NCBI RefSeq assembly: GCF_018457165.1
Contig: NZ_JAFMNX010000004.1
Span: forward strand, 186,001 to 250,000
Source: Tianweitania aestuarii
GTDB taxonomy: Bacteria; Pseudomonadota; Alphaproteobacteria; Rhizobiales; Rhizobiaceae
Reading direction: 5' to 3'
Length of the DNA stretch: 64,000 nucleotides
The position numbers and the translations under genes were made by a program. Positions 40,863 through 48,139 of this stretch are shown here, piece by piece. The notes under the pieces are model-generated. The model worked only from the letters and a program-made list of their open reading frames with translations. It did not search any database and had not been told where the DNA came from. How positions within the stretch are numbered: position 1 is the stretch's first letter; every line of letters begins with the position of its first letter.

Positions 40863-42074
40863 ATGTCGAAACAGGCACCAATTGCAGCGACGGAAGATCC
40901 CGGCGACAAGATCACGCGTCATGCGCGGATGCTGTCTGGTGAGCTTCAAGCGCGCCGCGAGCAGATGTATCCCCCAAATGCCGAGAAGCAGCTCCGTTAC
41001 TTCCTGACGAACGAGGTTTCCAAGCTTACCACGATCCCGGAATCGACGTTGCGCACAATGTCGATCGAAGGAAAGGGCCCGACCCCTGCCCGGCTGGAAA
41101 ACAATCACCGCGCTTACACGCTCGCCCAGATCAATGAGTTGCGCGAGATGTTCGCCGAGATGCGGCCATCCGATCTGCGCCGCTATCTGCCAAGGAGGCA
41201 GGAAGGCGAGCACGTCCAGATCTTGGCCATCGCCAATTTCAAGGGTGGAAGCGCGAAAACCACCACCAGCGCCCACCTCGCTCATTACCTCGCCCTGCAC
41301 GGTTACCGTGTTCTGGCGATCGACCTTGATCCTCAGGCATCGCTGTCAGCCATGTTCGGCGCGCAGCCGGAGCTCGATGTCGCCGAGAACGAAACGATCT
41401 ATGGCGCACTGCGCTATGACGAAGATCGTCGGCCGATGAAAGAGATCATCCGCAAGACCTACTTTTCCGGCGTCGATCTCATTCCTGGCAATATCGAAGT
41501 CATGGAATATGAGCACGAAACGCCGCGCGCGCTGGCCGATCGGCGGACCGGCTCGCAGGAAATCTTCTTCGAGCGGTTGCGGATCGCAATTGGCGAAGTC
41601 GAGGATGATTACGACATCGTCCTTCTGGATACCCCGCCTTCGCTCGGCTTCCTGACGCTCGGCGCAATTTATGCTGCAACCGGCCTGATCATCACGGTTC
41701 ATCCCGCGATGCTCGACGTCATGTCGATGAGCCAGTTTCTTCTCATGATGGGCGACCTGATCGCCGTGATCCGCGATGCAGGCGCGACCATGCAGCAGGA
41801 CTTCCTGCGTTATCTTATTACACGTCACGATCCCAACGATCAGTCGCAGGTCCATGTCGTCGGCATGCTGCGCAGCCTTTTCGGCGAGGATGTTCTGACC
41901 CCCACCGCGGTGGAAAGCAGTGCCGTCGAAACGGCCGGCCTGGCCAAGCGGACGCTGTACGAACTGGAGTCCGGCAATATCGGCGCTGGCACCGTGCGCC
42001 GTGCGCGGGAATCCATCGACGCCGTCAACGGCCGTATCGTCGATCTCGTTGAACGAAGCTGGAACCGTACATGA
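40863..42074 (+). CDS. repA: Plasmid/chromid partition ATPase RepA (ParA family)
   Basis: A 403-residue Walker-type ATPase that partitions the replicon with RepB and represses its own operon. An N-terminal DNA-binding region (about residues 15-110) has the RepA-type segment RYFLTNEVSKLTTIPESTLR. The deviant Walker A KGGSAKTT is at 127-134, followed by AIDLDPQASLSAMFG and the Walker B-like DIVLLDTPPSLGFL. The stop overlaps the repB start by ATGA. This, together with repB and repC, defines a repABC replicon, which is restricted to Alphaproteobacteria. Confidence 0.95.
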   Translation: MSKQAPIAATEDPGDKITRHARMLSGELQARREQMYPPNAEKQLRYFLTNEVSKLTTIPESTLRTMSIEGKGPTPARLENNHRAYTLAQINELREMFAEMRPSDLRRYLPRRQEGEHVQILAIANFKGGSAKTTTSAHLAHYLALHGYRVLAIDLDPQASLSAMFGAQPELDVAENETIYGALRYDEDRRPMKEIIRKTYFSGVDLIPGNIEVMEYEHETPRALADRRTGSQEIFFERLRIAIGEVEDDYDIVLLDTPPSLGFLTLGAIYAATGLIITVHPAMLDVMSMSQFLLMMGDLIAVIRDAGATMQQDFLRYLITRHDPNDQSQVHVVGMLRSLFGEDVLTPTAVESSAVETAGLAKRTLYELESGNIGAGTVRRARESIDAVNGRIVDLVERSWNRT

Positions 42075-43075
42075 GCAAGGCACCCGGCAAAAAGTCCATT
42101 CTCGCAAGCTTCGCCGCCTACACGGCACCTCCAGGCCCGGCGCCGGAAAAAGAACAGCCGCGCGAACCGTCAGCCCCGCTGGCCCGTGTTGGTGCCGGCG
42201 TTGTTGGCGCGACGCAGCGTTCGATTGCCGAATTGCGCGCCGAGCGTGACGAGCTGAAAGCTTTGGTGGAAGCTGGCACCGGTCGCGAACTCGACCCGGC
42301 GGTCATCGACCCCTCGCCTTTTCCTGATCGCTTGCCGGATGACGATCAGACCTCGTTCGAGTCCTTCAAGGCGCTGATCGCGAGCGAAGGCCAGATCGTT
42401 CCCATCCTCGTTCGTCCAAGCCCCGGCAACCCGGATCGCTATCAGGTCATCTATGGCCATCGCCGGCTTCGTGCCGCGCGCGAGCTTGGGCTGAACGTCA
42501 AGGCGACCGTGACCGAGTTCGACGACCGCGAACTCGCTATCGCGCAAGGCATCGAGAATGCCGCGCGTCAGGATCTGAGCTGGATCGAAAAAGCCTTGTT
42601 TGCGGCGCGCATGGATGCAGCAGGCGTCAAGGCGCGCGATATTCGGTCGGCCCTGTCGATCGACGATCCTGAACTCGCCCGTTACCGTGCGGTTTGCCGC
42701 GCTATTCCAGAAGACATTATCCAGACGATCGGCCGCGCACCAAAGGCTGGCCGTACTCGCTGGGCGTCCTTCGCGAAAGCTTGCGCAGATGATGCAGCGC
42801 TCGACCGAACACGCGAAACCTTGGCAGCTGCCAAGGTTCAAGATTCCGACCGACGCTTTGTTCTGGCTCTTGAGGCTGCGACTGCAAAGGAAAAGCCCGA
42901 ACAAACCGATCTCGCTTTGAGGAACAGTGCCGGACGAACGCTTGGCCGCGCGCAATTCTCTCGCCGGGAAATCAAGCTCACGATCGAGACCAAAGAAGCT
43001 GCATCCTTCTCGGACTTCCTGCAGAACGAGCTCCCGAGCCTGGTTGAGCGCTACTACGCAGAGAAAGATGCCTGA
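42071..43075 (+). CDS. repB: Partition protein RepB (ParB family)
   Basis: A 334-residue centromere-binding protein. ParB/Sulfiredoxin-like boxes are seen as IASEGQIVPILVR near residue 108, GHRRLRAARELG near residue 133, and QGIENAARQDLSWIEKALF near residue 160, followed by a helix-turn-helix region (about 185-225). It binds parS and recruits RepA. A 22-bp parS-like palindrome lies inside its own 3-prime coding region, with a second copy just after the stop. Confidence 0.94.
   Translation: MSKAPGKKSILASFAAYTAPPGPAPEKEQPREPSAPLARVGAGVVGATQRSIAELRAERDELKALVEAGTGRELDPAVIDPSPFPDRLPDDDQTSFESFKALIASEGQIVPILVRPSPGNPDRYQVIYGHRRLRAARELGLNVKATVTEFDDRELAIAQGIENAARQDLSWIEKALFAARMDAAGVKARDIRSALSIDDPELARYRAVCRAIPEDIIQTIGRAPKAGRTRWASFAKACADDAALDRTRETLAAAKVQDSDRRFVLALEAATAKEKPEQTDLALRNSAGRTLGRAQFSRREIKLTIETKEAASFSDFLQNELPSLVERYYAEKDA
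42817..42838. promoter_or_regulatory. parS: parS-like centromere palindrome, copy 1 (inside repB)
   Basis: A perfect 22-bp palindrome with core TTGGCAGCTGCCAA. It follows the repABC parS pattern GTTNNCNGCNGNNAAC except at the two outer bases, which are C and G. It encodes the residues TLAAAKV within RepB. Confidence 0.7.
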
Positions 43076-43081
43076 TCGAAC

Positions 43082-43101
43082 ACCTTGGCAGCTGCCAAGG
43101 T
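43082..43101. promoter_or_regulatory. parS: parS-like centromere palindrome, copy 2 (repB-repC gap)
   Basis: A perfect 20-bp palindrome with the same core as the copy inside repB (TTGGCAGCTGCCAA). It begins 6 bp after the repB stop codon. The 20-base identity of two palindromes within 270 bp supports a shared RepB-binding role. Confidence 0.75.
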
Positions 43102-43165
43102 TCTGACGCGTTGCCGGTCCGCATGATCGGTATGAGGGAAAAGGAAAGGAGAGCGAAGCCCGGCA

Positions 43166-43220
43166 AAAAGAAAAGGCCCCCAAGCGGCGAACCAACCTGA
43201 GAGCCTTGTTCTCTTGTAGC
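43166..43220 (-). ncRNA. incA: repABC antisense counter-transcribed RNA (ctRNA, incA)
   Basis: A minus-strand RNA of about 55 nt in the repB-repC gap, the usual size and place of the repABC ctRNA that limits repC expression and sets incompatibility. Its 3-prime end is a 12-bp stem (43173-43207, with several G-U pairs; loop TTGGTTCGCCG) followed by a T-rich run on the minus strand. A strong promoter lies just upstream. The 5-prime end is inferred from the -10 position. Confidence 0.8.
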
Positions 43221-43226
43221 AAAGAA

Positions 43227-43255
43227 ACAATAGCCCTCTCCGATTCGGCTGTCAA
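43227..43255 (-). promoter_or_regulatory. Promoter of the ctRNA
   Basis: On the minus strand: TTGACA (43250-43255), a 17-bp spacer, then TATTGT (43227-43232). This is the best sigma-70-type promoter in the region. The spacer contains a GANTC site (43242-43246), a potential CcrM methylation target. Confidence 0.78.
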
Positions 43256-43275
43256 ACCCGAAGACCGCTCTTGGC

Positions 43276-43306
43276 GGCACATTCGCTTTGCCCAAAGCTT
43301 TGTGGC
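43276..43306 (+). promoter_or_regulatory. repC leader hairpin covering the ribosome-binding region
   Basis: GGCACA-ttc-GCTTTG-cc-CAAAGC-tt-TGTGGC can fold as a 12-pair stem with one mismatch and a small internal loop. It ends 6 bp before the repC start, so it would hide the ribosome-binding site. It matches the short (S) structure of the attenuation model for repABC, in which ctRNA binding favours a closed repC leader. Confidence 0.55.
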
Positions 43307-43312
43307 GATGAC

Positions 43313-44665
43313 ATGCGAGAGACTGTTGTATCGACGCCCTTTGGGCGGCGGCCAATGACGCTTGCCTTGCTGGTAAGTCAGGTCGCAAACAAAGACATTC
43401 CCGACAAACCCATCTCCAAGTGGCAGGTGTTCCAGCACGTCCGGGAAGCGCGTGAGCATCTCGGAGCAAGCGATCGTGCGCTCGCCATTCTGAATGCGCT
43501 TCTGTCCTTCTATCCCGAGCCCGCCTTGAGCGCGAAGACGGGCACAATCGTCTGGCCGTCAAACGAGCAGCTCTGCGCGCGCGCCAATGGCATGTCGCTT
43601 GCAACCTTGCGTCGTCACATCGCAATCCTGCTCGATTGCGGTCTGATCCTTCGCCGCGATAGTCCCAACGGCAAACGTTTCGCACGCAAAGGCGAGGGCG
43701 GATCCGTCGTGCAAGCCTATGGCTTCGATCTCGCGCCGCTCCTGACGCGCGCAGATGAGTTCCGCCGCATGGCTGAAACCATCATCGCCGAACGCCAGGC
43801 GCTCAAGATCTTGCGCGAACGCATGACACTTTGCCGGCGTGATATCGTCAAGCTGATCGAAAGCGGCCGCGAAAACAGCATCCCGCATGACTGGAACGAG
43901 GCCGAAGAAAGCTATCGTACCATCATCGCCGAGCTTCCACGCAAGGCGACGAAGCCGATCCTCGAGCAGATCGAGGCGCAGCTCGAGACATTGCGCCGTC
44001 AGATCATCAACGCGCTGGACTCATTCATTAATGCAGCCGAGTTGAGCCGCAACGAGTCGCAATCTGAGACTCACAAACAAGAGTCAAAACCAGAATCCCA
44101 ATCTGAATCAGTTTCGGTTTTGGAAAAGAGAAATGAAGCTGCGCTTTCCCTAAGCACGAGCCTCTTCACAAAGACCGCTCAAAAGCCGGCTCTGCCGCTA
44201 CCCCTGGTTCTTGAAGCCTGCTCCAGCTTGAACGGCCTGGCGCAAGGTGGCGAAATCCGAAACTGGCGCGACTTCTCGGCCGCAACCACCGTCGTCCGCT
44301 CGATGCTCCAGATCACCCCGAGCACTTGGCAGGAGGCATGCGGCAGTCTTGGCGAACAACAGGCCGCGATTACACTCGGGGCGATCTACCAGCGATCCGG
44401 AGCGATCGTGAATCCCGGCGGATATCTGCGTGTGTTGAGCCGAAGAGCCCAGTCGGGCCGCTTTTCAGCCACACCGATGATTATGGCTCTGCGGCGAACC
44501 AGCGACAAACCGGAGTCACCGAGCGCGCCTTGTGTCGAACCAGCCATTCAATCCGGGGAGGAAAACCCGGCTGACGATATTCCGATCAGCGCCGCACTGC
44601 TGCGCAGTCTTGCCCAGTCGAACACGCTGCAAGCCAAGATGCGCCGCAACCTGATCCAACCTTGA
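43313..44665 (+). CDS. repC: Replication initiator RepC
   Basis: A 450-residue initiator essential for replication of repABC replicons. It starts MRETVVSTPFGRRPMTLALL, as in the family. A winged-helix N-terminal domain runs to about residue 170 (WPSNEQLCARANGMSLATLRRHIAILLDCGLI). A low-complexity Glu/Ser/Gln/Lys linker lies at about residues 235-275. A C-terminal domain (about 300-400) has WQEACGSLGEQQAAITLGAIYQR and NPGGYLRVL. The origin of repABC replicons is known to lie inside repC, and here the A+T-richer linker carries a GANTC array. The start is chosen at the family-like ATG, not an upstream TTG. Confidence 0.94.
   Translation: MRETVVSTPFGRRPMTLALLVSQVANKDIPDKPISKWQVFQHVREAREHLGASDRALAILNALLSFYPEPALSAKTGTIVWPSNEQLCARANGMSLATLRRHIAILLDCGLILRRDSPNGKRFARKGEGGSVVQAYGFDLAPLLTRADEFRRMAETIIAERQALKILRERMTLCRRDIVKLIESGRENSIPHDWNEAEESYRTIIAELPRKATKPILEQIEAQLETLRRQIINALDSFINAAELSRNESQSETHKQESKPESQSESVSVLEKRNEAALSLSTSLFTKTAQKPALPLPLVLEACSSLNGLAQGGEIRNWRDFSAATTVVRSMLQITPSTWQEACGSLGEQQAAITLGAIYQRSGAIVNPGGYLRVLSRRAQSGRFSATPMIMALRRTSDKPESPSAPCVEPAIQSGEENPADDIPISAALLRSLAQSNTLQAKMRRNLIQP
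44018..44109. other. oriV: GANTC (CcrM-site) array in repC, putative oriV
   Basis: Six GANTC sites in 92 bp, at 44018, 44054, 44068, 44081, 44093 and 44105. The last five are spaced 14, 13, 12 and 12 bp apart. The segment is A+T-richer than the rest of repC and encodes the Glu-Ser-rich linker. In characterised repABC plasmids the origin lies in an A+T-rich part of repC. Assignment as the origin is an inference. Confidence 0.55.
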
Positions 44666-44710
44666 AGAAGACCGCGCCGATGCACTCCATCCTCCTGCAA
44701 GCTTCGCCTG

Positions 44711-44726
44711 CTAACCAGTGGTTAAC
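44711..44726 (+). promoter_or_regulatory. CtrA-like box upstream of minC
   Basis: CTAA-CCAGTGG-TTAAC matches TTAA-N7-TTAAC with one mismatch, 38 bp before the minC start in the 99-bp repC-minC gap. CtrA binding at min promoters has been reported, as I recall, in Brucella and Sinorhizobium. Confidence 0.6.
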
Positions 44727-44764
44727 CATGCTCGTGGCAGCCGCCAGCAACGGAACTGTTGAAA

Positions 44765-45514
44765 ATGTCTGACGTAGTGAGTGAGTCCAAGGCGATCCGG
44801 CTGAAGGGACGGTCCTTCCTGGCCCTTGTTCTGACGCCCGAGCTGCCCTTCGACGAATGGCTGGCCCGCCTTGATGACCTTGCTGCGCGCTCTGCGGGTT
44901 TCTTTCTGCGCCGCCCGATCGTGCTCGACGTTCAGAACCTCGATGTCGACCGTACTCAACTGCGCACGATGATCGAACAGCTGACTGAGCGCAATGTCCG
45001 CATCATGGGCTTGGAAAATGCGCGCGCCTCCATGCTGGCAGCCGATCTCCCGCCCGCCTTGACCGACGGCCGCGCAGCCTCCGACTTCGAGCCGCCTGCA
45101 GAACGCGCGCCCGGTGAAGCACCGCAGACAAACCCGTCGCCCGCTGCTTACGAGCGCGAGCCGGTGCAAGGCCAGTTCACGGCCATGCCATCGCTGACGG
45201 TCACCGAGCCGGTCCGCTCCGGGCAGTCGCTCGTGTTTCCCGATGGTGACGTCACCGTAGTGGGATCGGTTGCATCGGGCGCGGAAATCATCGCCGGTGG
45301 CTCGATCCACGTTTACGGCGCGCTGCGGGGGAGGGCGCTTGCAGGAACGATGGGCAATTCGTCGGCACGCATTTTTTGCCGCAAACTCGAAGCAGAACTG
45401 ATTGCGATCGACGGCTTCTACAAGACGGCGGAAGACATGGAGCACGAACTGCGCGGCCAGGCCGTTCAGATCTGGCTCGAAGGCGAGGCGATCGTCGCGG
45501 AAACCTTAAGCTGA
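44765..45514 (+). CDS. minC: Septum-site inhibitor MinC
   Basis: A 249-residue inhibitor of FtsZ assembly. An N-terminal MinC_N domain (about residues 8-95) is followed by a Pro/Glu-rich linker and a C-terminal beta-helix domain (about 145-249) with VRSGQSLVFPDGDVTVVGSVASGAEI, GSIHVYGALRGRALAG and the ARIFCRKLEAELIAI segment that contacts MinD. I start at the ATG, six bases inside a TTG-opened frame. It is the first gene of minCDE, downstream of repC, and is regulated at least in part by the nearby CtrA-like box if that is real. Confidence 0.94.
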   Translation: MSDVVSESKAIRLKGRSFLALVLTPELPFDEWLARLDDLAARSAGFFLRRPIVLDVQNLDVDRTQLRTMIEQLTERNVRIMGLENARASMLAADLPPALTDGRAASDFEPPAERAPGEAPQTNPSPAAYEREPVQGQFTAMPSLTVTEPVRSGQSLVFPDGDVTVVGSVASGAEIIAGGSIHVYGALRGRALAGTMGNSSARIFCRKLEAELIAIDGFYKTAEDMEHELRGQAVQIWLEGEAIVAETLS

Positions 45515-45549
45515 CGCGAAAGCGGGCAAACGGAACACAGGAGATAACG

Positions 45550-46365
45550 ATGGGCAAAGTTATTGTAGTCACATCGGGCAAGGGCGGCGTTGGCAAGACG
45601 ACGTCGAGCGCCGCACTCGGTGCTGCCCTGGCGCAGAATGGCGACAAGGTCGTCGTCGTCGATTTCGACGTCGGTCTGCGCAACCTCGACCTCGTCATGG
45701 GCGCCGAGCGCCGCGTGGTTTATGACCTCGTCAACGTCATCCAGGGCGAAGCCAAGCTGGCGCAGGCGCTGATCCGCGATAAGCGCCTCGAAACGCTGTA
45801 CCTGCTCCCGGCCTCACAGACCCGCGACAAGGACAATCTCACGCCGGAAGGCGTCGAGAAGGTCATCACCGCTCTGCGCAAGGCGTTCGACTGGGTGATC
45901 TGCGACAGCCCGGCCGGCATCGAACGCGGCGCGACGCTCGCCATGCGTCATGCCGATGTGGCGATCGTCGTCACCAATCCGGAAGTTTCGTCCGTTCGCG
46001 ATTCCGATCGCATCATCGGTCTGCTCGATTCCAAGACCATGAAGGCGGAGCAGGGCGAGCGGATGGAAAAGCATCTGCTTCTGACCCGCTTTGACCCCGC
46101 ACGTGCCGAGCGCGGCGATATGCTGAAGGTCGAAGACGTGCTCGAAATCCTGTCCATTCCGCTGCTCGGCATCATCCCCGAGAGCATGGACGTCCTGCGC
46201 GCTTCCAATGTCGGCGCACCCGTGACCATTGCCGACAACAAGAGCGCGCCGGCACTGGCTTATTTCAACGCCGCGCGTCGATTGAAAGGCGAGACTGTTC
46301 CGCTCACCACGCCCGGCGAGAAGCGTGGTTTCTTTGGCAAGATCTTCGGAAGGAAAGCGGCATGA
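45550..46365 (+). CDS. minD: Septum-site ATPase MinD
   Basis: A 271-residue ParA/MinD ATPase. It starts MGKVIVVTSGKGGVGKTT with the deviant Walker A at residues 10-17, then DFDVGLRNLDLVMG, DWVICDSPAGIE, and a C-terminal amphipathic membrane-targeting helix (RGFFGKIFGRK). It recruits MinC to the membrane and is cycled by MinE. GGAG lies upstream of the ATG, 35 bp after minC, and the stop overlaps minE by ATGA. Confidence 0.97.
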   Translation: MGKVIVVTSGKGGVGKTTSSAALGAALAQNGDKVVVVDFDVGLRNLDLVMGAERRVVYDLVNVIQGEAKLAQALIRDKRLETLYLLPASQTRDKDNLTPEGVEKVITALRKAFDWVICDSPAGIERGATLAMRHADVAIVVTNPEVSSVRDSDRIIGLLDSKTMKAEQGERMEKHLLLTRFDPARAERGDMLKVEDVLEILSIPLLGIIPESMDVLRASNVGAPVTIADNKSAPALAYFNAARRLKGETVPLTTPGEKRGFFGKIFGRKAA

Positions 46366-46625
46366 ACCTGAAGCGTTTCTTCTCCCGTTCGGCTTCCGCG
46401 CCCGCGGCGCGCGAGCGCCTGCAGGTGTTGCTGGCGCATGAGCGCGCGTCGAGCGGGGATTCCGATCTCCTCAAAACGCTGCGCGACGAAATCATGGCCG
46501 TGATCGCCAAGCATATGCAGGTCGATGGCGACAAGGTCAGCGTGAAGATGGAACGTGGCGCGTCGGTCTCGACGCTCGCCGTGGACATCGAAGTGCCGTT
46601 TGATGGTGGCAAAAAGGCAGCCTGA
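46362..46625 (+). CDS. minE: Cell-division topological specificity factor MinE
   Basis: An 87-residue protein with the N-terminal anti-MinCD helix (KRFFSRSASAPAARERLQVLLAHER, residues 4-28) and the C-terminal dimer domain (LLKTLRDEIMAVIAKHMQVD onward). It stimulates MinD ATPase and sets the mid-cell division site. It is the last gene of the rightward block and is convergent with the sugar operon. No clear terminator lies in the 45-bp gap. Confidence 0.96.
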   Translation: MNLKRFFSRSASAPAARERLQVLLAHERASSGDSDLLKTLRDEIMAVIAKHMQVDGDKVSVKMERGASVSTLAVDIEVPFDGGKKAA

Positions 46626-46670
46626 CCGCTGCCTCTTCGTTCCATCTCCGTCTAAAGCGCGTTTGAACGC

Positions 46671-47534
46671 CTACAAGATCACACGATGCGCAGCCTGGCC
46701 GCGAATGCCGAGGTCTGCCTTGAAAGCCGAGCCTGCTAGGGGTTGGCTAGCCAAGGCTTCGGCATCGAGATTGTCGCGCGCGCTGGTGATGAAGAGCGTC
46801 GACAGGTCCGCGCCACCGAAGGCTGGACACGAAGACTGTGTCGCTGGCGTTGACACGATCTCGATCAGCGTTCCGGCATCGTCGTAGCAGGCGACTCTGC
46901 CTGCGCCCCATTGCGCCACCCAAAGGCGACCTTCGGCATCAACGGCGGCTCCATCCGGGTTGAGGCTTTCTGAGCTCAGGTCCAGAAAAACCGACGGTTC
47001 CCCTTTCGGCCATCCCTCACCGTCGAGCGCCTGTTTCCACACAAGCCGCTGCCGCGTATCGGCAAAAAAGGCAAAGCTTCCATCCGGCTTGAAGGAAATG
47101 GCGTTGGTGATCGTCACGTCGGGGACGAGCTGCCGGACCTCACCGCGATAATAGCGATAGATCGAGCCGGCCTTGTGTTCGCCTTTGCGTCCCATCGTCC
47201 CGATCCAGAACCCACCCCACGGATCGGTGCCGCCATCGTTCGAGCGATTGTCCAGCTGTTCGCCTTCCAGCTCGATGATCGGTTCAGAGCGACCGCTCAC
47301 GAGATTGAAACGAAGCAAAGCGCCGGCACCGGCCACCAGCAGCGTGTCGCGATCGATCCAGCCGGCCGCCGAAACCGCTCGATCGAACTGCCATTCGCGC
47401 TGTTCATCGCCTTCGCGCGTTAACATCTTGTGGTTGAGAATATCAAACCAGAACAGCTGCTTACGCTCCGGGTGCCAGAGCGGACCTTCGCCAAGGCGGC
47501 AGGGGCGATCGTCGTAAAGCTCGGCCTGGATCAT
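46671..47534 (-). CDS. SMP-30/gluconolactonase-family sugar lactonase
   Basis: A 287-residue beta-propeller enzyme. It has the metal ligands and loops of the SMP-30 family: CRLGEGPLWHPE near residue 12, DNRSNDGGTDPWGGFWIGTM near 93, TNAISFKPDG near 143, and LNPDGAAVDAEGRLWVAQWG near 194. In this operon it should hydrolyse galactono- or arabinono-lactone made by the galactose dehydrogenase. It is the last gene of the leftward cluster, and its start overlaps the dgoA stop by 4 bp. Confidence 0.9.
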   Translation of the reverse strand: MIQAELYDDRPCRLGEGPLWHPERKQLFWFDILNHKMLTREGDEQREWQFDRAVSAAGWIDRDTLLVAGAGALLRFNLVSGRSEPIIELEGEQLDNRSNDGGTDPWGGFWIGTMGRKGEHKAGSIYRYYRGEVRQLVPDVTITNAISFKPDGSFAFFADTRQRLVWKQALDGEGWPKGEPSVFLDLSSESLNPDGAAVDAEGRLWVAQWGAGRVACYDDAGTLIEIVSTPATQSSCPAFGGADLSTLFITSARDNLDAEALASQPLAGSAFKADLGIRGQAAHRVIL

Positions 47535-48139
47535 GCTTTTCCTCCGGCTTCCCAGGTCGATACGCTGCGCCTGGCTTCCTGTGCGATGCGGTCAACGGAC
47601 CAATCCGGCTTGAACAGCGAGGAGCCCAAACCAAAGCCGTTTGCGCCGGCTGCGCGCCATGTCGCAAAGTCGTCGGGTCCAACGCCGCCCACAGGGTAAA
47701 TCTGTGTTTGCGGGGGAAGAACGGCGCGTAAGGCCTTGAGTGCGTCCGGGCCCATCAGGCTTGCCGGAAAGATCTTCAGCGCATCCGCACCGGCGGCCAG
47801 TGCGGCGAAACATTCGGTCGCCGTAAACACGCCGGGAAAAGAGCCGAGGCCGCGATCCTTGGTGTAGGTGATGACGTCCGGGTTGCAGTTCGGCGAAACG
47901 ATGAACGTCGCTCCGGCTTCAGAAACGGCGTCGACTTCATCTCGCGTCAACACAGTGCCGGCCCCGATCTCCGCGACGTCTTTGAAGGCGCGGCTCATGG
48001 TGGTGATACTTGTGAGAACATCGGGCGAGTTCAAGGGCACCTCGATGCGCGTAATGCCGGCATCGATCAAGGCGCGGCCCACGGCTTCCGCCTTGTCAGG
48101 TGTCAGTCCGCGCAGGATCGCGATCAAGGGCAGGGTCAT
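47531..48139 (-). CDS. dgoA: 2-dehydro-3-deoxy-6-phosphogalactonate aldolase
   Basis: A 202-residue class I aldolase of the KDPG/KDPGal family. It has the catalytic Glu in ITRIEVPLNSP near residue 33 and the Schiff-base lysine in ALKIFPAS near residue 125, with PVGGVGPDDFATWRAAGANGFGLGSSL at the phosphate site. It cleaves KDPGal to pyruvate and glyceraldehyde 3-phosphate. It starts at MTLPLIAILRG, overlapping the kinase stop by 4 bp. DgoA and DgoK together complete the galactonate branch. Confidence 0.94.
   Translation of the reverse strand: MTLPLIAILRGLTPDKAEAVGRALIDAGITRIEVPLNSPDVLTSITTMSRAFKDVAEIGAGTVLTRDEVDAVSEAGATFIVSPNCNPDVITYTKDRGLGSFPGVFTATECFAALAAGADALKIFPASLMGPDALKALRAVLPPQTQIYPVGGVGPDDFATWRAAGANGFGLGSSLFKPDWSVDRIAQEARRSVSTWEAGGKA

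Noticed and set aside
44018-44109. The Glu-Ser-rich repC stretch as an insertion or foreign repeat
   Set aside because: The frame is continuous, the flanking domains are normal for RepC, and variable low-complexity linkers are expected here.
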